From Paenibacillus wynnii (GTDB taxonomy: Bacteria > Bacillota > Bacilli > Paenibacillales > Paenibacillaceae): 64,000 nucleotides of DNA. The notes under the pieces are model-generated. The model ran no database searches and was not told the origin of the DNA. It saw nothing but the letters and a program-made list of their open reading frames with translations. Shown piece after piece: positions 43,870-53,215 of the stretch. Position 1 is the first letter of the stretch. Each line of letters begins with the position of its first letter. The translations under genes were made by a program, and so were the position numbers. The stretch is from NCBI RefSeq assembly GCF_030812855.1, contig NZ_JAUSTK010000022.1:1-64000 (forward strand), in the 5' to 3' direction.

Positions 43870-45939
43870 TTGATCAACGATAAATTGCCGAAGATTTGGT
43901 ATGGTGGAGATTACAATCCTGAACAGTGGGAAGCTCCCGATTGGGCAGAAGATGAGCGGATGTTCAAGCTGGCAGGGATAGATGTTGCTACAATCAATGT
44001 GTTTTCCTGGGCGCTGATTCAGCCTTCTGAGGACACTTATGATTTCTCCGGACTTGATGCAATGATGGATAGATTATATAAGAACGGCACCTATGTTTGT
44101 CTGGCTACGGCAACCGGTGCACATCCGGCTTGGATGGCGCATCGCTATCCTGAAGTAACCCGGGTAGACGTACAAGGCAGAAAACGTAAATTTGGAGGAC
44201 GCCACAACTCTAATCCGAACAGCCCGGTCTACCGTAAATATGCGGCACTGTTGGCTGGCAAGCTGGCTCTGCGGTACAAGGATCATCCGGCGCTGGTAGC
44301 TTGGCATATCTCCAATGAATATGGTGGATATGATTATTCCGAACAATCCGCTGCCGCCTTCCGCGTATGGCTACAGGAACGTTATGGTACACTGGATGCC
44401 CTGAATAAAGCATGGAATACCCGCTTCTGGGGTCACACCTTCTATGATTGGGAAGAAATCGTTGTACCAAATGAGCTGAGTGAAGAGTGGAACGGTAATC
44501 GTACCAACTTCCAAGGGATCTCACTGGATTACCGCAGATTTATGTCGTACAGCTTGTTGGAATGCTACAAGATTGAATATGAAGCCATCAAGGAACACAG
44601 CAAGAACATTCCGGTTACTACGAATCTAATGGGCTTCTATCCGGAGCTGGATTATTTCGAATGGGCCAAGCATATGGATATTATTTCTTGGGACAATTAC
44701 CCTTCACTGGATACACCGGTCAGCCATACCGCGATGACCCATGATTTGATGCGTGGACTCAAGAACGGACAGCCGTTCATGCTGATGGAGCAAACGCCAA
44801 GCCAGCAAAACTGGCAGCCGTATAACTCCTTGAAACGTCCAGGCGTTATGCGTTTGTGGAGCTATCAGGCTGTGGCACGGGGTGCAGATACGGTGTTGTT
44901 CTTCCAGCTCCGCCGTTCCATAGGTGCCTGCGAGAAGTACCACGGCGCAGTTATCGAGCATGTGGGTCATGAGAACACACGCGTGTTCCGTGAATGTGCA
45001 GAACTGGGCAGAGAATTGGAGCGGCTTGGAGATCAATTGCTGGATGCCCGCAGTGAGGCGGAGATCGGGATCATCTACGATTGGGAGAACCGTTGGGCGC
45101 TTGATCTTTCGAGCGGACCGTCGGTAGCCATGGATTATGTCAATGAAGTCCATAAATATTATGACGCATTGTATCAACAGAACATTGAAGCAGACATGAT
45201 AGGTGTTGAAGAGAATCTCACTAAATACAAGATTGTCATTGCACCTGTGTTATACATGATTAAACCGGGTTTTGCACAGAAGGTAGAAGCTTTTGTTCAG
45301 GCCGGGGGCACTTTTATTACGACCTATTTCAGCGGTATTGTAAATGAAAACGATCTTGTAACTGTAGGCGGTTATCCGGGGGAATTGCGGAAGGTGCTGG
45401 GGATTTGGGCGGAAGAAATTGACGCACTGCTGCCAGGCATGAGTAATCAAATCGTGATGAACAAGGAGTGGGGCGGACTTAACGGTACTTACACATGTGA
45501 TCTGCTCTGTGATTTGATTCATTCCGAGGGTGCGGAAGTACTGGGTCAATACGGATCCGATTTCTACAAAGGCATGCCTGCGCTCACGGTCAACTCTTTC
45601 GGTGAAGGTAAAGCTTATTATGTTGCCACAAGTCCGGAGGCTGGCTTCCTGCAAGGCTTCCTGGCAAATGTTTGCGCTGAGAATAATATTAAGCCGCTAG
45701 TTCAAGCACCGGAAGGTATCGAATCCGTTCAACGTGTGAAGGATGGAGTATCCTACCTGTTCCTGCTGAATCACACCGAAGCAGATCTAAGCGCCGAAAT
45801 GGGTTCTGCTTTGCGTACGGATTTGTTAACTGGTCAGACGGTAAGCGGTTCAGCTGTTGTTCCTAGCCGTGGCGTATTGATTCTAAAAGGTATAAGTAAC
45901 AGCAAAGCTGCCGATCTGTATTCTTCAGTTGGCGACTAA
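43870..45939 (+). CDS. beta-galactosidase (GH42)
   Basis: A 689-residue cytoplasmic GH42 enzyme hydrolysing terminal beta-galactose. The start KIWYGGDYNPEQW is typical. The acid/base glutamate is at about residue 150 in HISNEYGGYD and the nucleophile at about residue 307 in FMLMEQTPSQQNW. The trimerisation and C-terminal domains are complete. The start is TTG behind AAAGGAT. The AraC gene is divergent. Together with the alpha-xylosidase it could trim galactosylated xyloglucan fragments, but galactan or lactose are equally possible. Confidence 0.94.
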   Translation: MINDKLPKIWYGGDYNPEQWEAPDWAEDERMFKLAGIDVATINVFSWALIQPSEDTYDFSGLDAMMDRLYKNGTYVCLATATGAHPAWMAHRYPEVTRVDVQGRKRKFGGRHNSNPNSPVYRKYAALLAGKLALRYKDHPALVAWHISNEYGGYDYSEQSAAAFRVWLQERYGTLDALNKAWNTRFWGHTFYDWEEIVVPNELSEEWNGNRTNFQGISLDYRRFMSYSLLECYKIEYEAIKEHSKNIPVTTNLMGFYPELDYFEWAKHMDIISWDNYPSLDTPVSHTAMTHDLMRGLKNGQPFMLMEQTPSQQNWQPYNSLKRPGVMRLWSYQAVARGADTVLFFQLRRSIGACEKYHGAVIEHVGHENTRVFRECAELGRELERLGDQLLDARSEAEIGIIYDWENRWALDLSSGPSVAMDYVNEVHKYYDALYQQNIEADMIGVEENLTKYKIVIAPVLYMIKPGFAQKVEAFVQAGGTFITTYFSGIVNENDLVTVGGYPGELRKVLGIWAEEIDALLPGMSNQIVMNKEWGGLNGTYTCDLLCDLIHSEGAEVLGQYGSDFYKGMPALTVNSFGEGKAYYVATSPEAGFLQGFLANVCAENNIKPLVQAPEGIESVQRVKDGVSYLFLLNHTEADLSAEMGSALRTDLLTGQTVSGSAVVPSRGVLILKGISNSKAADLYSSVGD

Positions 45940-45940
45940 T

Positions 45941-45997
45941 AAAAATGCGGTGGAGTAATCTGAAAAAAAGATTAACCATCGCATTTTTACTTTTTTA
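45941..45997 (+). terminator. terminator after GH42
   Basis: AAAAATGCG and CGCATTTTT are the outer arms of a longer imperfect stem, followed by ACTTTTTT. Confidence 0.75.
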
Positions 45998-46071
45998 GAA
46001 ATAATCAATGTCCAAAAATATTCAGGAGATTATATATGGACAGCCCAGCAAGCTAGGTGTAAATTAGAGCC

Positions 46072-46095
46072 ACAAATGAACGCATGTTCATTGTG
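46072..46095 (+). promoter_or_regulatory. palindromic operator before VOC gene
   Basis: AATGAAC-GCAT-GTTCATT is a perfect 7-base inverted repeat, extended by CAC/GTG with one bulge. It lies 26 bases before the VOC start. The size fits a TetR-like dimer site. The regulator is not identified. Confidence 0.4.
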
Positions 46096-46120
46096 AATGC
46101 GCATACAAAGGAGAGGCGAA

Positions 46121-46576
46121 ATGGACAAGAATATATTAGGTACTCAAATTGTTACACAGATCGGAATAATCGTTAATGACATCGAGAAAGTATCGCAAAG
46201 CTACGCTAATTTCTTTGGTATTGAGAAGCCGGAATGGTTCTGGACGGATACGGTGGATGTTGCCCAGACTGAATTTAACGGGGAATCATCCATTGCACGT
46301 TCCAAGTTGGCTTTTATAGATGGTGGACAATTACAGATTGAATTAATCGAACCCGACCATAACCCTTCGACTTGGCGCGAGTTTCTGGATGAGAAGGGTG
46401 AAGGCGTTCACCACATAGCTTTTGGAATCAAAGGGATGAAAGAGAAGATTGAACTGCTGAACCGCAACAGGATGCCGTTAATTCAAAAAGGGGAATACAC
46501 CGGCGGACGATATGCTTACATGGATTCCTTTGATGAATTAAAAGTGCTGATTGAACTGCTGGAGAATGATAACTAA
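46121..46576 (+). CDS. VOC-family (glyoxalase/epimerase-like) protein
   Basis: A 151-residue vicinal-oxygen-chelate protein with two beta-alpha-beta-beta-beta modules. It begins TQIVTQIGIIVNDIEKVSQSY and has GEGVHHIAFGI in the second module, similar to methylmalonyl-CoA epimerase-like members. Metal ligands would be His and Glu residues in these strands. The substrate is unknown. AAGGAGAGG precedes the ATG. It is the first of three close genes with an SDR and a ThuA-like protein, a set typical of minor sugar metabolism. Confidence 0.82.
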   Translation: MDKNILGTQIVTQIGIIVNDIEKVSQSYANFFGIEKPEWFWTDTVDVAQTEFNGESSIARSKLAFIDGGQLQIELIEPDHNPSTWREFLDEKGEGVHHIAFGIKGMKEKIELLNRNRMPLIQKGEYTGGRYAYMDSFDELKVLIELLENDN

Positions 46577-46614
46577 TCAATAATGAATCCATTACATTCA
46601 GGAGGACATGGAGA

Positions 46615-47316
46615 ATGATCATACTTATAACTGGGGCCGGCCAAGGTCTAGGTCTGGAAACGGTACGAGCGGCTGTTGAACGTGGTCACCAAGTTATTGC
46701 AGGGATTCGCAGTCCAGCCAAAGATAACGAACAGCTTAGGGAATTGCAAAATACTTTCGAAGGCAAGCTCACAGTTATACAGCTGGATGTCAATGATGAG
46801 GAGGCCATAAGTAAAGCGAAGGATATTATTGAAAAACAGTTTGGGAGTATCGACGCCCTTATTAATAACGCAGGGATTCTGATTGCTCGGGAGATTCCTA
46901 TTGAAGAGCTGGATTTTGCAGATGTGGAACAATCGATGCTAACCAACCTGTATGGACCGATGAAAGTCGTAAAGCACTTCTTACCCATGCTTCGCCAAAG
47001 TGCTTCTCCTTGTATTATCAATATCAGTTCTGAAGCAGGAAGCTTCAGCGGGGCTTATGGCAAGGATTATCCGTATGCCTTATCGAAAAGCGGCCTGACC
47101 TATTTCTCAGCTCAGTTGCGGAAGGCCCTTACACCTGAAGGTTTCGTTGTGTATTCTGTTCATCCCGGTTGGATCCGAACGTGTATGGGCGGGGAGCAAG
47201 CTACTGGGGATCCTAAGGATTCAGCTTTGGGGCTGGTTCAACTTGCAGAGAGAGAAGTTATACCTGCACAAGAATGTTGGATGATCAATTATAAAGGGGA
47301 GCCAATGTCTTTCTAA
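46615..47316 (+). CDS. short-chain dehydrogenase/reductase
   Basis: A 233-residue classical SDR. The coenzyme motif is TGAGQGLG at about residues 6-13. NNAG is present, and the active site has Ser in INISSEAG and YxxxK in YPYALSKSG. The C-terminal PGWIRT segment is also typical. The substrate is unknown. AGGAGG lies upstream. It lies 38 bases after the VOC gene and 24 before the ThuA-like gene, so all three are likely one operon. Confidence 0.9.
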   Translation: MIILITGAGQGLGLETVRAAVERGHQVIAGIRSPAKDNEQLRELQNTFEGKLTVIQLDVNDEEAISKAKDIIEKQFGSIDALINNAGILIAREIPIEELDFADVEQSMLTNLYGPMKVVKHFLPMLRQSASPCIINISSEAGSFSGAYGKDYPYALSKSGLTYFSAQLRKALTPEGFVVYSVHPGWIRTCMGGEQATGDPKDSALGLVQLAEREVIPAQECWMINYKGEPMSF

Positions 47317-47340
47317 TCTTATATAAGGGGAAGGGTTAAA

Positions 47341-48000
47341 ATGAAGAATATTGTAGCCATTGTCGGAGATTACTACCATGATTATGAACTCGCGAAGCAA
47401 TCTCTGGATCAAATTCTAATGCCCTATGTAGATGAAGAGATTGTGAAGGTCAGCTATGTATCCGTTCAACAAATTTCTGCTGAGCTGGAGAAGCAGCCGG
47501 ATGTGGTGATCCTTTTCGCAGGGGACCGCACCGATCCCCAGAATCAGCCGGAGGCACGCTGGATGACTAGCGTAGTCTCTCAGCAGATCGAATCCTTTGT
47601 GAATCAAGGCGGATCATGGATTGCCTGGCATTCCGGCCTTGCTTCTTATCCAGAAGATAGTGAGTACGTGAAGATGCTTCGAGGATATTTTCTTTCTCAT
47701 CCTTCCGAACATTCGGAAGTCACCTACTCGCCGATTGTAGGGTCGAGGCTTGGATTGACGGGTGAATCCTTTAGCTTCAAGGATGAACATTATTTTGTTG
47801 AATGTGCGGAGGATAAGACGGAAGTGTTCCTGCGGTCCACCTCTACAGATGGTGCTTCAGCAGCTGGATGGGCCCATTTTTTTGGGAGAGGTCGAGTTGG
47901 ATGTATTACCCCGGCACATTTAGCAGAAGGGCTGTTAAATCCGGATTTTATCGCAGTGATGAGACAGCTGTTTCTCTGGTGTGCTGACCTAGCTGAATAA
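47341..48000 (+). CDS. ThuA-like domain protein
   Basis: A 219-residue ThuA-type protein with a class I glutamine-amidotransferase-like fold lacking an evident nucleophile cysteine. Typical phrases are IVGDYYHDYELA, IESFVNQGGSWIAWHSGLAS, and GWAHFFGRGRVGCITPAH near the C-terminus. ThuA relatives act in trehalose or related disaccharide metabolism. Here the substrate is unknown. AAGGGGAAGGG precedes the ATG. Last gene of a three-gene set. Confidence 0.82.
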   Translation: MKNIVAIVGDYYHDYELAKQSLDQILMPYVDEEIVKVSYVSVQQISAELEKQPDVVILFAGDRTDPQNQPEARWMTSVVSQQIESFVNQGGSWIAWHSGLASYPEDSEYVKMLRGYFLSHPSEHSEVTYSPIVGSRLGLTGESFSFKDEHYFVECAEDKTEVFLRSTSTDGASAAGWAHFFGRGRVGCITPAHLAEGLLNPDFIAVMRQLFLWCADLAE

Positions 48001-48049
48001 AACAACTTACATCCCGAGCTGCCCAAAGTGGCTCGGGATGTTGTTGTTT
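48001..48049. terminator. bidirectional terminator
   Basis: CATCCCGAGC and GCTCGGGATG form a perfect 10-bp stem, extended by AACAAC and GTTGTT. It sits between the convergent ThuA-like and oxidoreductase genes. Confidence 0.75.
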
Positions 48050-49061
48050 AAAATACAATGCATATCTTCCCGAAATATGAACCCTCAGCTAAATGATGCA
48101 AAGCCTCTATGGCCCTGTCAAAAGGGAATATGCTGTCTACTACAGGACGTAGGTTGTGCTGCTCGACTGCGAGGTTCATGTTCTCAAACATAGCACGGCT
48201 GCCAACATTAATCGCTTGAAGACGTGCTTTCTTCATGATGGCGGGAACAAGAGCAAAGTCTTCGACGCTGGCACCTGAAAGAATACCGACGATGCTAATC
48301 TGTCCGCCTACCTTTAGCGCCGAGATCGAGCGATTTAGTGTAGACGCGCCACCTAGGTCTAAGATATGATCAGCTCCCCGTCCTTGGGTGTAATCGAGAA
48401 TGGCTTTATCCCAATCTGTATTTCGCTTATAGTTAATACCATAATCAGCACCCATCAACTTGGCGCGTTCTAGCTTCTCATCACTGCTTGAGATTACAAT
48501 TACCTTTGCCCCTTGGAGCTTGGCGAATTGTAGAGCGAATAAGGAAACACCACCGGTTCCTTGAACAACTACCGTATCACCCACCTTGACCTTGCCTTCT
48601 TCCACGATGGCATGCCAGGCTGTTACTCCGGCACATGGCAGCGTAGCGGCTTCTTTGTCAGTCAAATGTTCGGGTACGCATATCAGCCCTTCCTCCGGTA
48701 GTAGCACATATTCGGCAAGCATTCCATCAAGCGGACTCCCTAGTGTAGTCACCCAATTGGCCTGTGTCGGTTCACCTCCCGTCCAACTTTGGGTAAAGAT
48801 TCCGCATGCCCTATCTCCTATTTGAAACCTGGAGACATTCTCTCCTATAGCAATAACCTCACCGACTCCATCAGACACTGGAATAAGAGGAACGGTCAGA
48901 TTGGGGTTATAAAACCCATCAATGACTCCTAGATCACGTGAGTTAAGAGCTACGGCTCTCATACGGAGTAGAACTTCACCCGTTCCTGGAGTCGGAACAG
49001 GACGATTGACTTCAATGAGGTGATCTATGCCAAAGCCACCTTGAATAACATATGCTTTCAT
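48048..49061 (-). CDS. zinc-independent MDR-family oxidoreductase (quinone reductase/alcohol dehydrogenase-like)
   Basis: A 337-residue medium-chain dehydrogenase. The N-terminal GroES-like domain includes LRMRAVALNSRDLGVIDG. The Rossmann motif is VVQGTGGVSLFALQFAK. The structural zinc cysteine cluster is absent, and the catalytic-zinc cysteine position reads SRD, which points to a zinc-independent reductase of the quinone-oxidoreductase group. GAAGGAGG lies upstream. An HxlR regulator is divergently encoded 117 bases away, a common arrangement for electrophile- or quinone-inducible reductases. Confidence 0.88.
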   Translation of the reverse strand: MKAYVIQGGFGIDHLIEVNRPVPTPGTGEVLLRMRAVALNSRDLGVIDGFYNPNLTVPLIPVSDGVGEVIAIGENVSRFQIGDRACGIFTQSWTGGEPTQANWVTTLGSPLDGMLAEYVLLPEEGLICVPEHLTDKEAATLPCAGVTAWHAIVEEGKVKVGDTVVVQGTGGVSLFALQFAKLQGAKVIVISSSDEKLERAKLMGADYGINYKRNTDWDKAILDYTQGRGADHILDLGGASTLNRSISALKVGGQISIVGILSGASVEDFALVPAIMKKARLQAINVGSRAMFENMNLAVEQHNLRPVVDSIFPFDRAIEALHHLAEGSYFGKICIVF

Positions 49062-49109
49062 TATATAATTCCTCCTTCACGGGTTATAGACACACATTAA
49101 CTCATGGAC

Positions 49110-49138
49110 TAAAATTTAGTAAGAGGGCACTTTAAAGT
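49110..49138. promoter_or_regulatory. candidate HxlR operator between oxidoreductase and regulator
   Basis: ACTTTAAAGT at 49129-49138 is a perfect palindrome. CTAAA-A-TTTAG lies about 20 bases to its left. Both sit in the 117-base divergent region and resemble the TACT/AGTA half-sites of YodB/HxlR regulators. Confidence 0.4.
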
Positions 49139-49178
49139 AGGCTACGAACCCAAAAGTACGTGAGGAGGATTAAAAAGT

Positions 49179-49538
49179 ATGAAAATACCGGATATTTCAA
49201 TATCGGCTTGCGGTTACAGCCAGGTGCTTGAAATTATATCTAACAAGTGGGCCGGATCGGTCATTTATGCCTTAGAGGATGGAACCCTCCGGTATGGAGA
49301 GGTGAAGAATCGTATAGAAGATATTTCGCAGAAGATGCTAACCCAAACCTTAAAACAATTAGAACGGGATGGGCTGGTAAGAAGAGAGGTCAAACCATCC
49401 GTCCCACCCATCGTTGAATACTCATTGACAGATTTAGGAGAAACATTGATTCCCTGCATGAGGATGTTGAAGGGCTGGGCGTTGAATCATTATTCTTCAG
49501 TCAATAAGGCTAGAGAGGAATATGACCGGACAAATTAA
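49179..49538 (+). CDS. HxlR-family transcriptional regulator
   Basis: A 119-residue winged-helix regulator. It starts with the cysteine-containing segment ISACGYSQVLEIISNKW typical of HxlR/YodB proteins, where the N-terminal cysteine senses electrophiles or disulfide stress. LRYGEVKNRIEDISQKMLTQ is the recognition region, and VEYSLTDLGETL the wing. GAGGAGG precedes the ATG. It is divergent from the MDR oxidoreductase and probably represses it. Confidence 0.9.
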   Translation: MKIPDISISACGYSQVLEIISNKWAGSVIYALEDGTLRYGEVKNRIEDISQKMLTQTLKQLERDGLVRREVKPSVPPIVEYSLTDLGETLIPCMRMLKGWALNHYSSVNKAREEYDRTN

Positions 49539-49572
49539 GGCTTATAGATAGTAAGAAGGAAAGAGGCACCTT

Positions 49573-50130
49573 ATGAAAACCCTACTGGTCACAGGCTACC
49601 GTGCCCATGAGCTCGGAATTTTTGATAACAAGCACCCGGGAATTCCTTATATCAAAAAAGCGTTGGCTGCCAGAATCGTTCCGTTTGTTGAAGAAGGCGT
49701 TGAATGGATTATAACCCCCGGGCAATACGGTGTGGATCTATGGGCCTGCGAGGTTGTCATTGAATTGAAGCACCAATATCCAGACCTGAAGCTGGGCATT
49801 ATTACAGCTCATGCTTCACCGGAGGAAAAGTGGAAGGAAGATAAGCAGGACCAGTACCGGCGGATAGTAGCAGGTGCGGATTACTACGGGGCGGTCAGTA
49901 ATGCTCCTTATGACGGACCTTGGCAATTTCGGGCTAGAGATGATTTGTTGTTCCGTAAAAGTGATGGGATTCTGCTCTTTTATGATGAAGACGCCGCGGA
50001 GGGAAGTCCTAAGTTTTTTAAGGAACGTGCTTTGAGGCTGCATGCGGACAGTGATTACGGGTTGTTTCTGATTCATTCTGAAGAGATTCAGAATATTGCG
50101 GATGAGGAGAACCAGCGGGGTTATGATTGA
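49573..50130 (+). CDS. SLOG-superfamily protein (DUF1273, YpsA-like)
   Basis: A 185-residue DUF1273 protein of the SLOG (Rossmann-like nucleotide-binding) superfamily. The starting TGYRAHELGIF and WIITPGQYGVDLWACEV are characteristic, as is the acidic YDEDAAEGSPKFF region. Bacillus YpsA affects cell division and stress response; the ligand is thought to be a nucleotide or ADP-ribose-like compound. It lies 34 bases after the HxlR gene and may be cotranscribed. Confidence 0.88.
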   Translation: MKTLLVTGYRAHELGIFDNKHPGIPYIKKALAARIVPFVEEGVEWIITPGQYGVDLWACEVVIELKHQYPDLKLGIITAHASPEEKWKEDKQDQYRRIVAGADYYGAVSNAPYDGPWQFRARDDLLFRKSDGILLFYDEDAAEGSPKFFKERALRLHADSDYGLFLIHSEEIQNIADEENQRGYD

Positions 50131-50158
50131 AAAAAATCCGCAGCCATGAGCTGCGGAT
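50131..50158 (-). terminator. terminator of the amidase gene
   Basis: ATCCGCAGC-CATGA-GCTGCGGAT is a perfect 9-bp stem. On the minus strand it is followed by TTTTTT, so it ends the amidase transcript. Confidence 0.8.
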
Positions 50159-50188
50159 CAGGTTATAGTATTTATGAGTGCAACTACT

Positions 50189-51658
50189 TTAAATAAAGCT
50201 GCGCAATGATGGCGGTTTCCGGACCTTGGAGGCCTGTTCAAACGCATAAGCCATCTTAATGAGTTGAGGTTCTTGGTATGCCTTAGCGGAGAAGGTTACA
50301 CCGAAAGGTGCACCTACCCCTGTATAACCAGAAGGTACGACAATGGATGGATATCCTGCTCTGGAAGTGATTCTGGCACCGAAGTCTGCCGGGAAAAGCA
50401 GCGCATCCAGCTGGTGCTCTTTCATCACAGCATCAATGCCTTCTTCCTTGCATAACTTCAGGTCGGTAGCTCGGTCACGAATATATTGCGGTTCGGTAAA
50501 TGTGCCGGAGGTGGTATATTCAGCCTCAATCAGCGTAATCTGACCGTATTTTAACGTTTCTATGGGGTGGGCGTGGTTATAATCTATGATTTGCTTCAAG
50601 GTTCGTATAGGCGCACCCGGTCCCAAACGGGACAGATATGCATTCAAGGAAGTTTTGAACTCGTTCAATACGACTGAGGAATAGCTGATTTCCCGTGCGG
50701 TTCTAATATCGGCAGGATCGACAATGGTTGCACCCATCTCCCTCATTAGCTGGGCGGAAGCGTTGAAGAGGGCTAGCTGTTCCTCCGTCAATTCCTCGAA
50801 ATAATAATCGCGCGGAATACCGATTCGTACCCCTTGCAGTCCGTCCTTATCGAGAAAAGCCGTGTAATCCTCATGAATCCTGCCGTAGTTTGACCCCATC
50901 GCAGCGTCACTATCATCTCTCCCGAGCATGGCATTCAGCATCAGCACAGCATCCGTAACTGTTCTAGCCATCGGACCCGCTGTGTCTTGCGTATTGGAGA
51001 GTGGTAGAATACCAGAGCGGCTTAAGAGTCCCACAGTAGGTTTAATACCGATTACAGAGCCTAAGTTCCCAGGGTTCAGGATGGAGCCGGACGTTTCGGT
51101 TCCCACAGACACCGTGCAGAAATTGCAGGCTACTGCGACTGCAGAGCCTGCGCTTGAGCCGCCAGTGGGTGTTGAAATATTATAAGGATTCAGCACTTGA
51201 CCCCCGCGGGAGCTGTAACCTGAAGGCATCCCATTGGTCATAAAGTTGGCGAACTCAGTCATATTGGCTTTGCCCATAATAATAGCCCCGGCTTCCCGCA
51301 GCTTCGTTACAATAAATGCATCTTCTAAGGCAAAAGAATCCGCCAAGGCTAAGGATCCGGCACTCGTATGCATTTTATCACCTGTATTGATGTTGTCCTT
51401 TAATAAGACAGGTATGCCGTGCATTGGACCTCGGGCTCCATGTAATGTTCGTTCTACATCCAGAGATTCTGCGATAAATAGCGCATCAGGGTTGATCTCC
51501 AGTACGGAGTTGATCGTAAGGCCATTTTTGTCATGATCAGCTATGCGTTCAAGATACATAAGCACTAATTGCTTCGACGTAATTTCTCCGGCATCCAAAG
51601 CAGCTTGAATGTCCGTAATGGTGGCCTCAACGATTTCAAAGCTCATGCGTGATCTCAC
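50189..51658 (-). CDS. amidase-signature family protein
   Basis: A 489-residue Ser-cisSer-Lys amidase. The catalytic lysine is in IPVLLKDNINTGD, the cis-serine in GGSSAGSAVAVA, and the nucleophile serine in GTETSGSILNPG. It lacks GatA neighbours and reads like a stand-alone amidase (peptide-amidase/YedL type). No signal peptide is seen. A shorter start at an ATG at 51646 would give MSFEIVEATITDIQ, which fits the family; the ribosome sites of both are weak. The substrate is unknown. Confidence 0.91.
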   Translation of the reverse strand: MRSRMSFEIVEATITDIQAALDAGEITSKQLVLMYLERIADHDKNGLTINSVLEINPDALFIAESLDVERTLHGARGPMHGIPVLLKDNINTGDKMHTSAGSLALADSFALEDAFIVTKLREAGAIIMGKANMTEFANFMTNGMPSGYSSRGGQVLNPYNISTPTGGSSAGSAVAVACNFCTVSVGTETSGSILNPGNLGSVIGIKPTVGLLSRSGILPLSNTQDTAGPMARTVTDAVLMLNAMLGRDDSDAAMGSNYGRIHEDYTAFLDKDGLQGVRIGIPRDYYFEELTEEQLALFNASAQLMREMGATIVDPADIRTAREISYSSVVLNEFKTSLNAYLSRLGPGAPIRTLKQIIDYNHAHPIETLKYGQITLIEAEYTTSGTFTEPQYIRDRATDLKLCKEEGIDAVMKEHQLDALLFPADFGARITSRAGYPSIVVPSGYTGVGAPFGVTFSAKAYQEPQLIKMAYAFEQASKVRKPPSLRSFI

Positions 51659-51834
51659 TTCTTTCTCTGATTAGGGTATTGTACGATAATTATAACCACA
51701 GTTTGCCTTTGTCTCATAGTCCTTCTTTTACGACCTGTATTTTCACATTTCCTCTAACCAAACAGCAGCATCTTTCATCAAAAAAAGACAGCGAAAACCC
51801 GCTGCCTTAACCTGAAACTAACCGATTCGTTGAA

Positions 51835-52479
51835 TTAAAAACCGAATGGGGAAATACCGCTCATTATGCCCCCAATGGCTCCTACAACAACTGAAGTGAT
51901 TAGCTTATAAAATATGTATGCTGTGACTGCGTTAACGATAAATACACTGAAAAGGGTGTCGATCGGACCTGCGGAATGACCTAGTGGATATTGGAACAAT
52001 ACCGCATTTATGGCCACAAATATGAAGAGATAGGACAGGACCAGCAAGGACAGCGAGAAGGTGAAAAGACTGCAAACTAGAAAGAAAATAGATAGTAAAA
52101 GAATAGCAATAACCGGTACCAGCAGTGTGCCGAATCTAGCCAGCAGTAATTTGGGTGCAAAGCTCACCTTTTCCATACGAAGTACGGCGTACATTAAGCT
52201 GTAGGCTACGGCAATGCCAACGGCAGTAAAGAGAAGAGGTTTTATAAAGCCAGGGCCAAAGGCGGGGGAAATATCCCACTTCATAAACCAGAAAAGAAAA
52301 TAAAATGATGAGAATAGAGCCGTTAATGCCATGCTGATGATTCCATTAAGCGTTTGTTCTTCTTCGACGGTTCTCATGCTGCGGTAGGGATGTAAGAGTG
52401 CACCCAGAAAAAAGTTAAAATACTGCTTACTTACCTTTTTGGCTTGCTGGACGCGTTCATCTTTCAGTAGCATGTTCAA
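51835..52479 (-). CDS. multi-pass membrane protein, Yip1-like
   Basis: A 214-residue integral membrane protein with five or six hydrophobic helices after a short cytoplasmic N-terminus (FNFFLGALLHPYRSMRTVEE). This opening resembles bacterial YIP1-family proteins. No catalytic motif is seen and the function is unknown. The TTG at 52479 has GGGAG nine bases upstream; the ATG two codons later is also possible. It appears monocistronic. Confidence 0.7.
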   Translation of the reverse strand: MNMLLKDERVQQAKKVSKQYFNFFLGALLHPYRSMRTVEEEQTLNGIISMALTALFSSFYFLFWFMKWDISPAFGPGFIKPLLFTAVGIAVAYSLMYAVLRMEKVSFAPKLLLARFGTLLVPVIAILLLSIFFLVCSLFTFSLSLLVLSYLFIFVAINAVLFQYPLGHSAGPIDTLFSVFIVNAVTAYIFYKLITSVVVGAIGGIMSGISPFGF

Positions 52480-52560
52480 TGGATCAGTCTCCCTTTCAAA
52501 ATAGAAATTGAGTTAATTTGTTCCAGTATAAAAGGCTTGGAATAAAATTACTATGTAAAA

Positions 52561-52607
52561 AATAGAAAAAGCCTGCTATCCTGCGAATTATGCGCAGGAC
52601 AGCAGGC
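52561..52607 (-). terminator. strong terminator after small conserved gene
   Basis: GCCTGCTATCCTGCG and CGCAGGACAGCAGGC form a 15-bp stem with one mismatch. On the minus strand TTTTTCTATT follows. Confidence 0.85.
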
Positions 52608-52624
52608 CTAAGCTGGATAATCAT

Positions 52625-53122
52625 CTACACTTGCTCAGCAGCAAAGTCTTCTTCCGCCAAGTATTCCTTGGCTTCCTCAATCGTTTCAAACGCCATCTCC
52701 AGATGAAGGCCTGCATAGAGATACCACAGATCTTCTTCAAACCTGAGGGTAAGTTCGTTTCCCTCCGAATCCTTCCAGAGAGTCTCCCCTTGGGCAGCAG
52801 CCTTGGCTTTCTTTCTTTTGCCTAAGACTGGAGCTTCCGGTATTTTGACTGATAAAGAGGTAATGGAAGCCTCAAGTAGACTCCGCAGCTCCGACTCCGA
52901 GAAATCGCGGATGTTCACAAATCCTTTATCGTCCGTCTCATAACCTCTTAACAAGCCTGCAAAAACGTAGCCGTTCCCGTTCGGATGAAGGTGGAAGGCG
53001 ACTGTTTTTTTATCATGCTGGCTTTCCTCGAAGTGATAGTTCACGCGTCCCAGCGAGACGTTCTTACGCTCCAGCTCAGGATATGAATCCAAAATCACTA
53101 ATTTTTGTTCGAATGTTAACAT
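52625..53122 (-). CDS. conserved hypothetical protein
   Basis: A 165-residue soluble, acidic protein beginning MLTFEQKLVILDSYPELERK. A central segment, FHLHPNGNGYVFAGLLRG, is followed by FVNIRDFSESELRSLLEAS and a C-terminal acidic helix. I do not recognise a named domain. The wording looks like a conserved Paenibacillaceae family. The ATG at 53122 is chosen because GGAGG lies 7 bases upstream; the longer frame has no such site. It has its own strong terminator. Confidence 0.75.
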   Translation of the reverse strand: MLTFEQKLVILDSYPELERKNVSLGRVNYHFEESQHDKKTVAFHLHPNGNGYVFAGLLRGYETDDKGFVNIRDFSESELRSLLEASITSLSVKIPEAPVLGKRKKAKAAAQGETLWKDSEGNELTLRFEEDLWYLYAGLHLEMAFETIEEAKEYLAEEDFAAEQV

Positions 53123-53215
53123 AAACAGCCTCCGGTTCACGGTTTCATTGTGCAAGTGATTATATCATGTTGTCCTGAAGCCGACTACTTTAAAAGTGTT
53201 CTCTTCATGATCCGA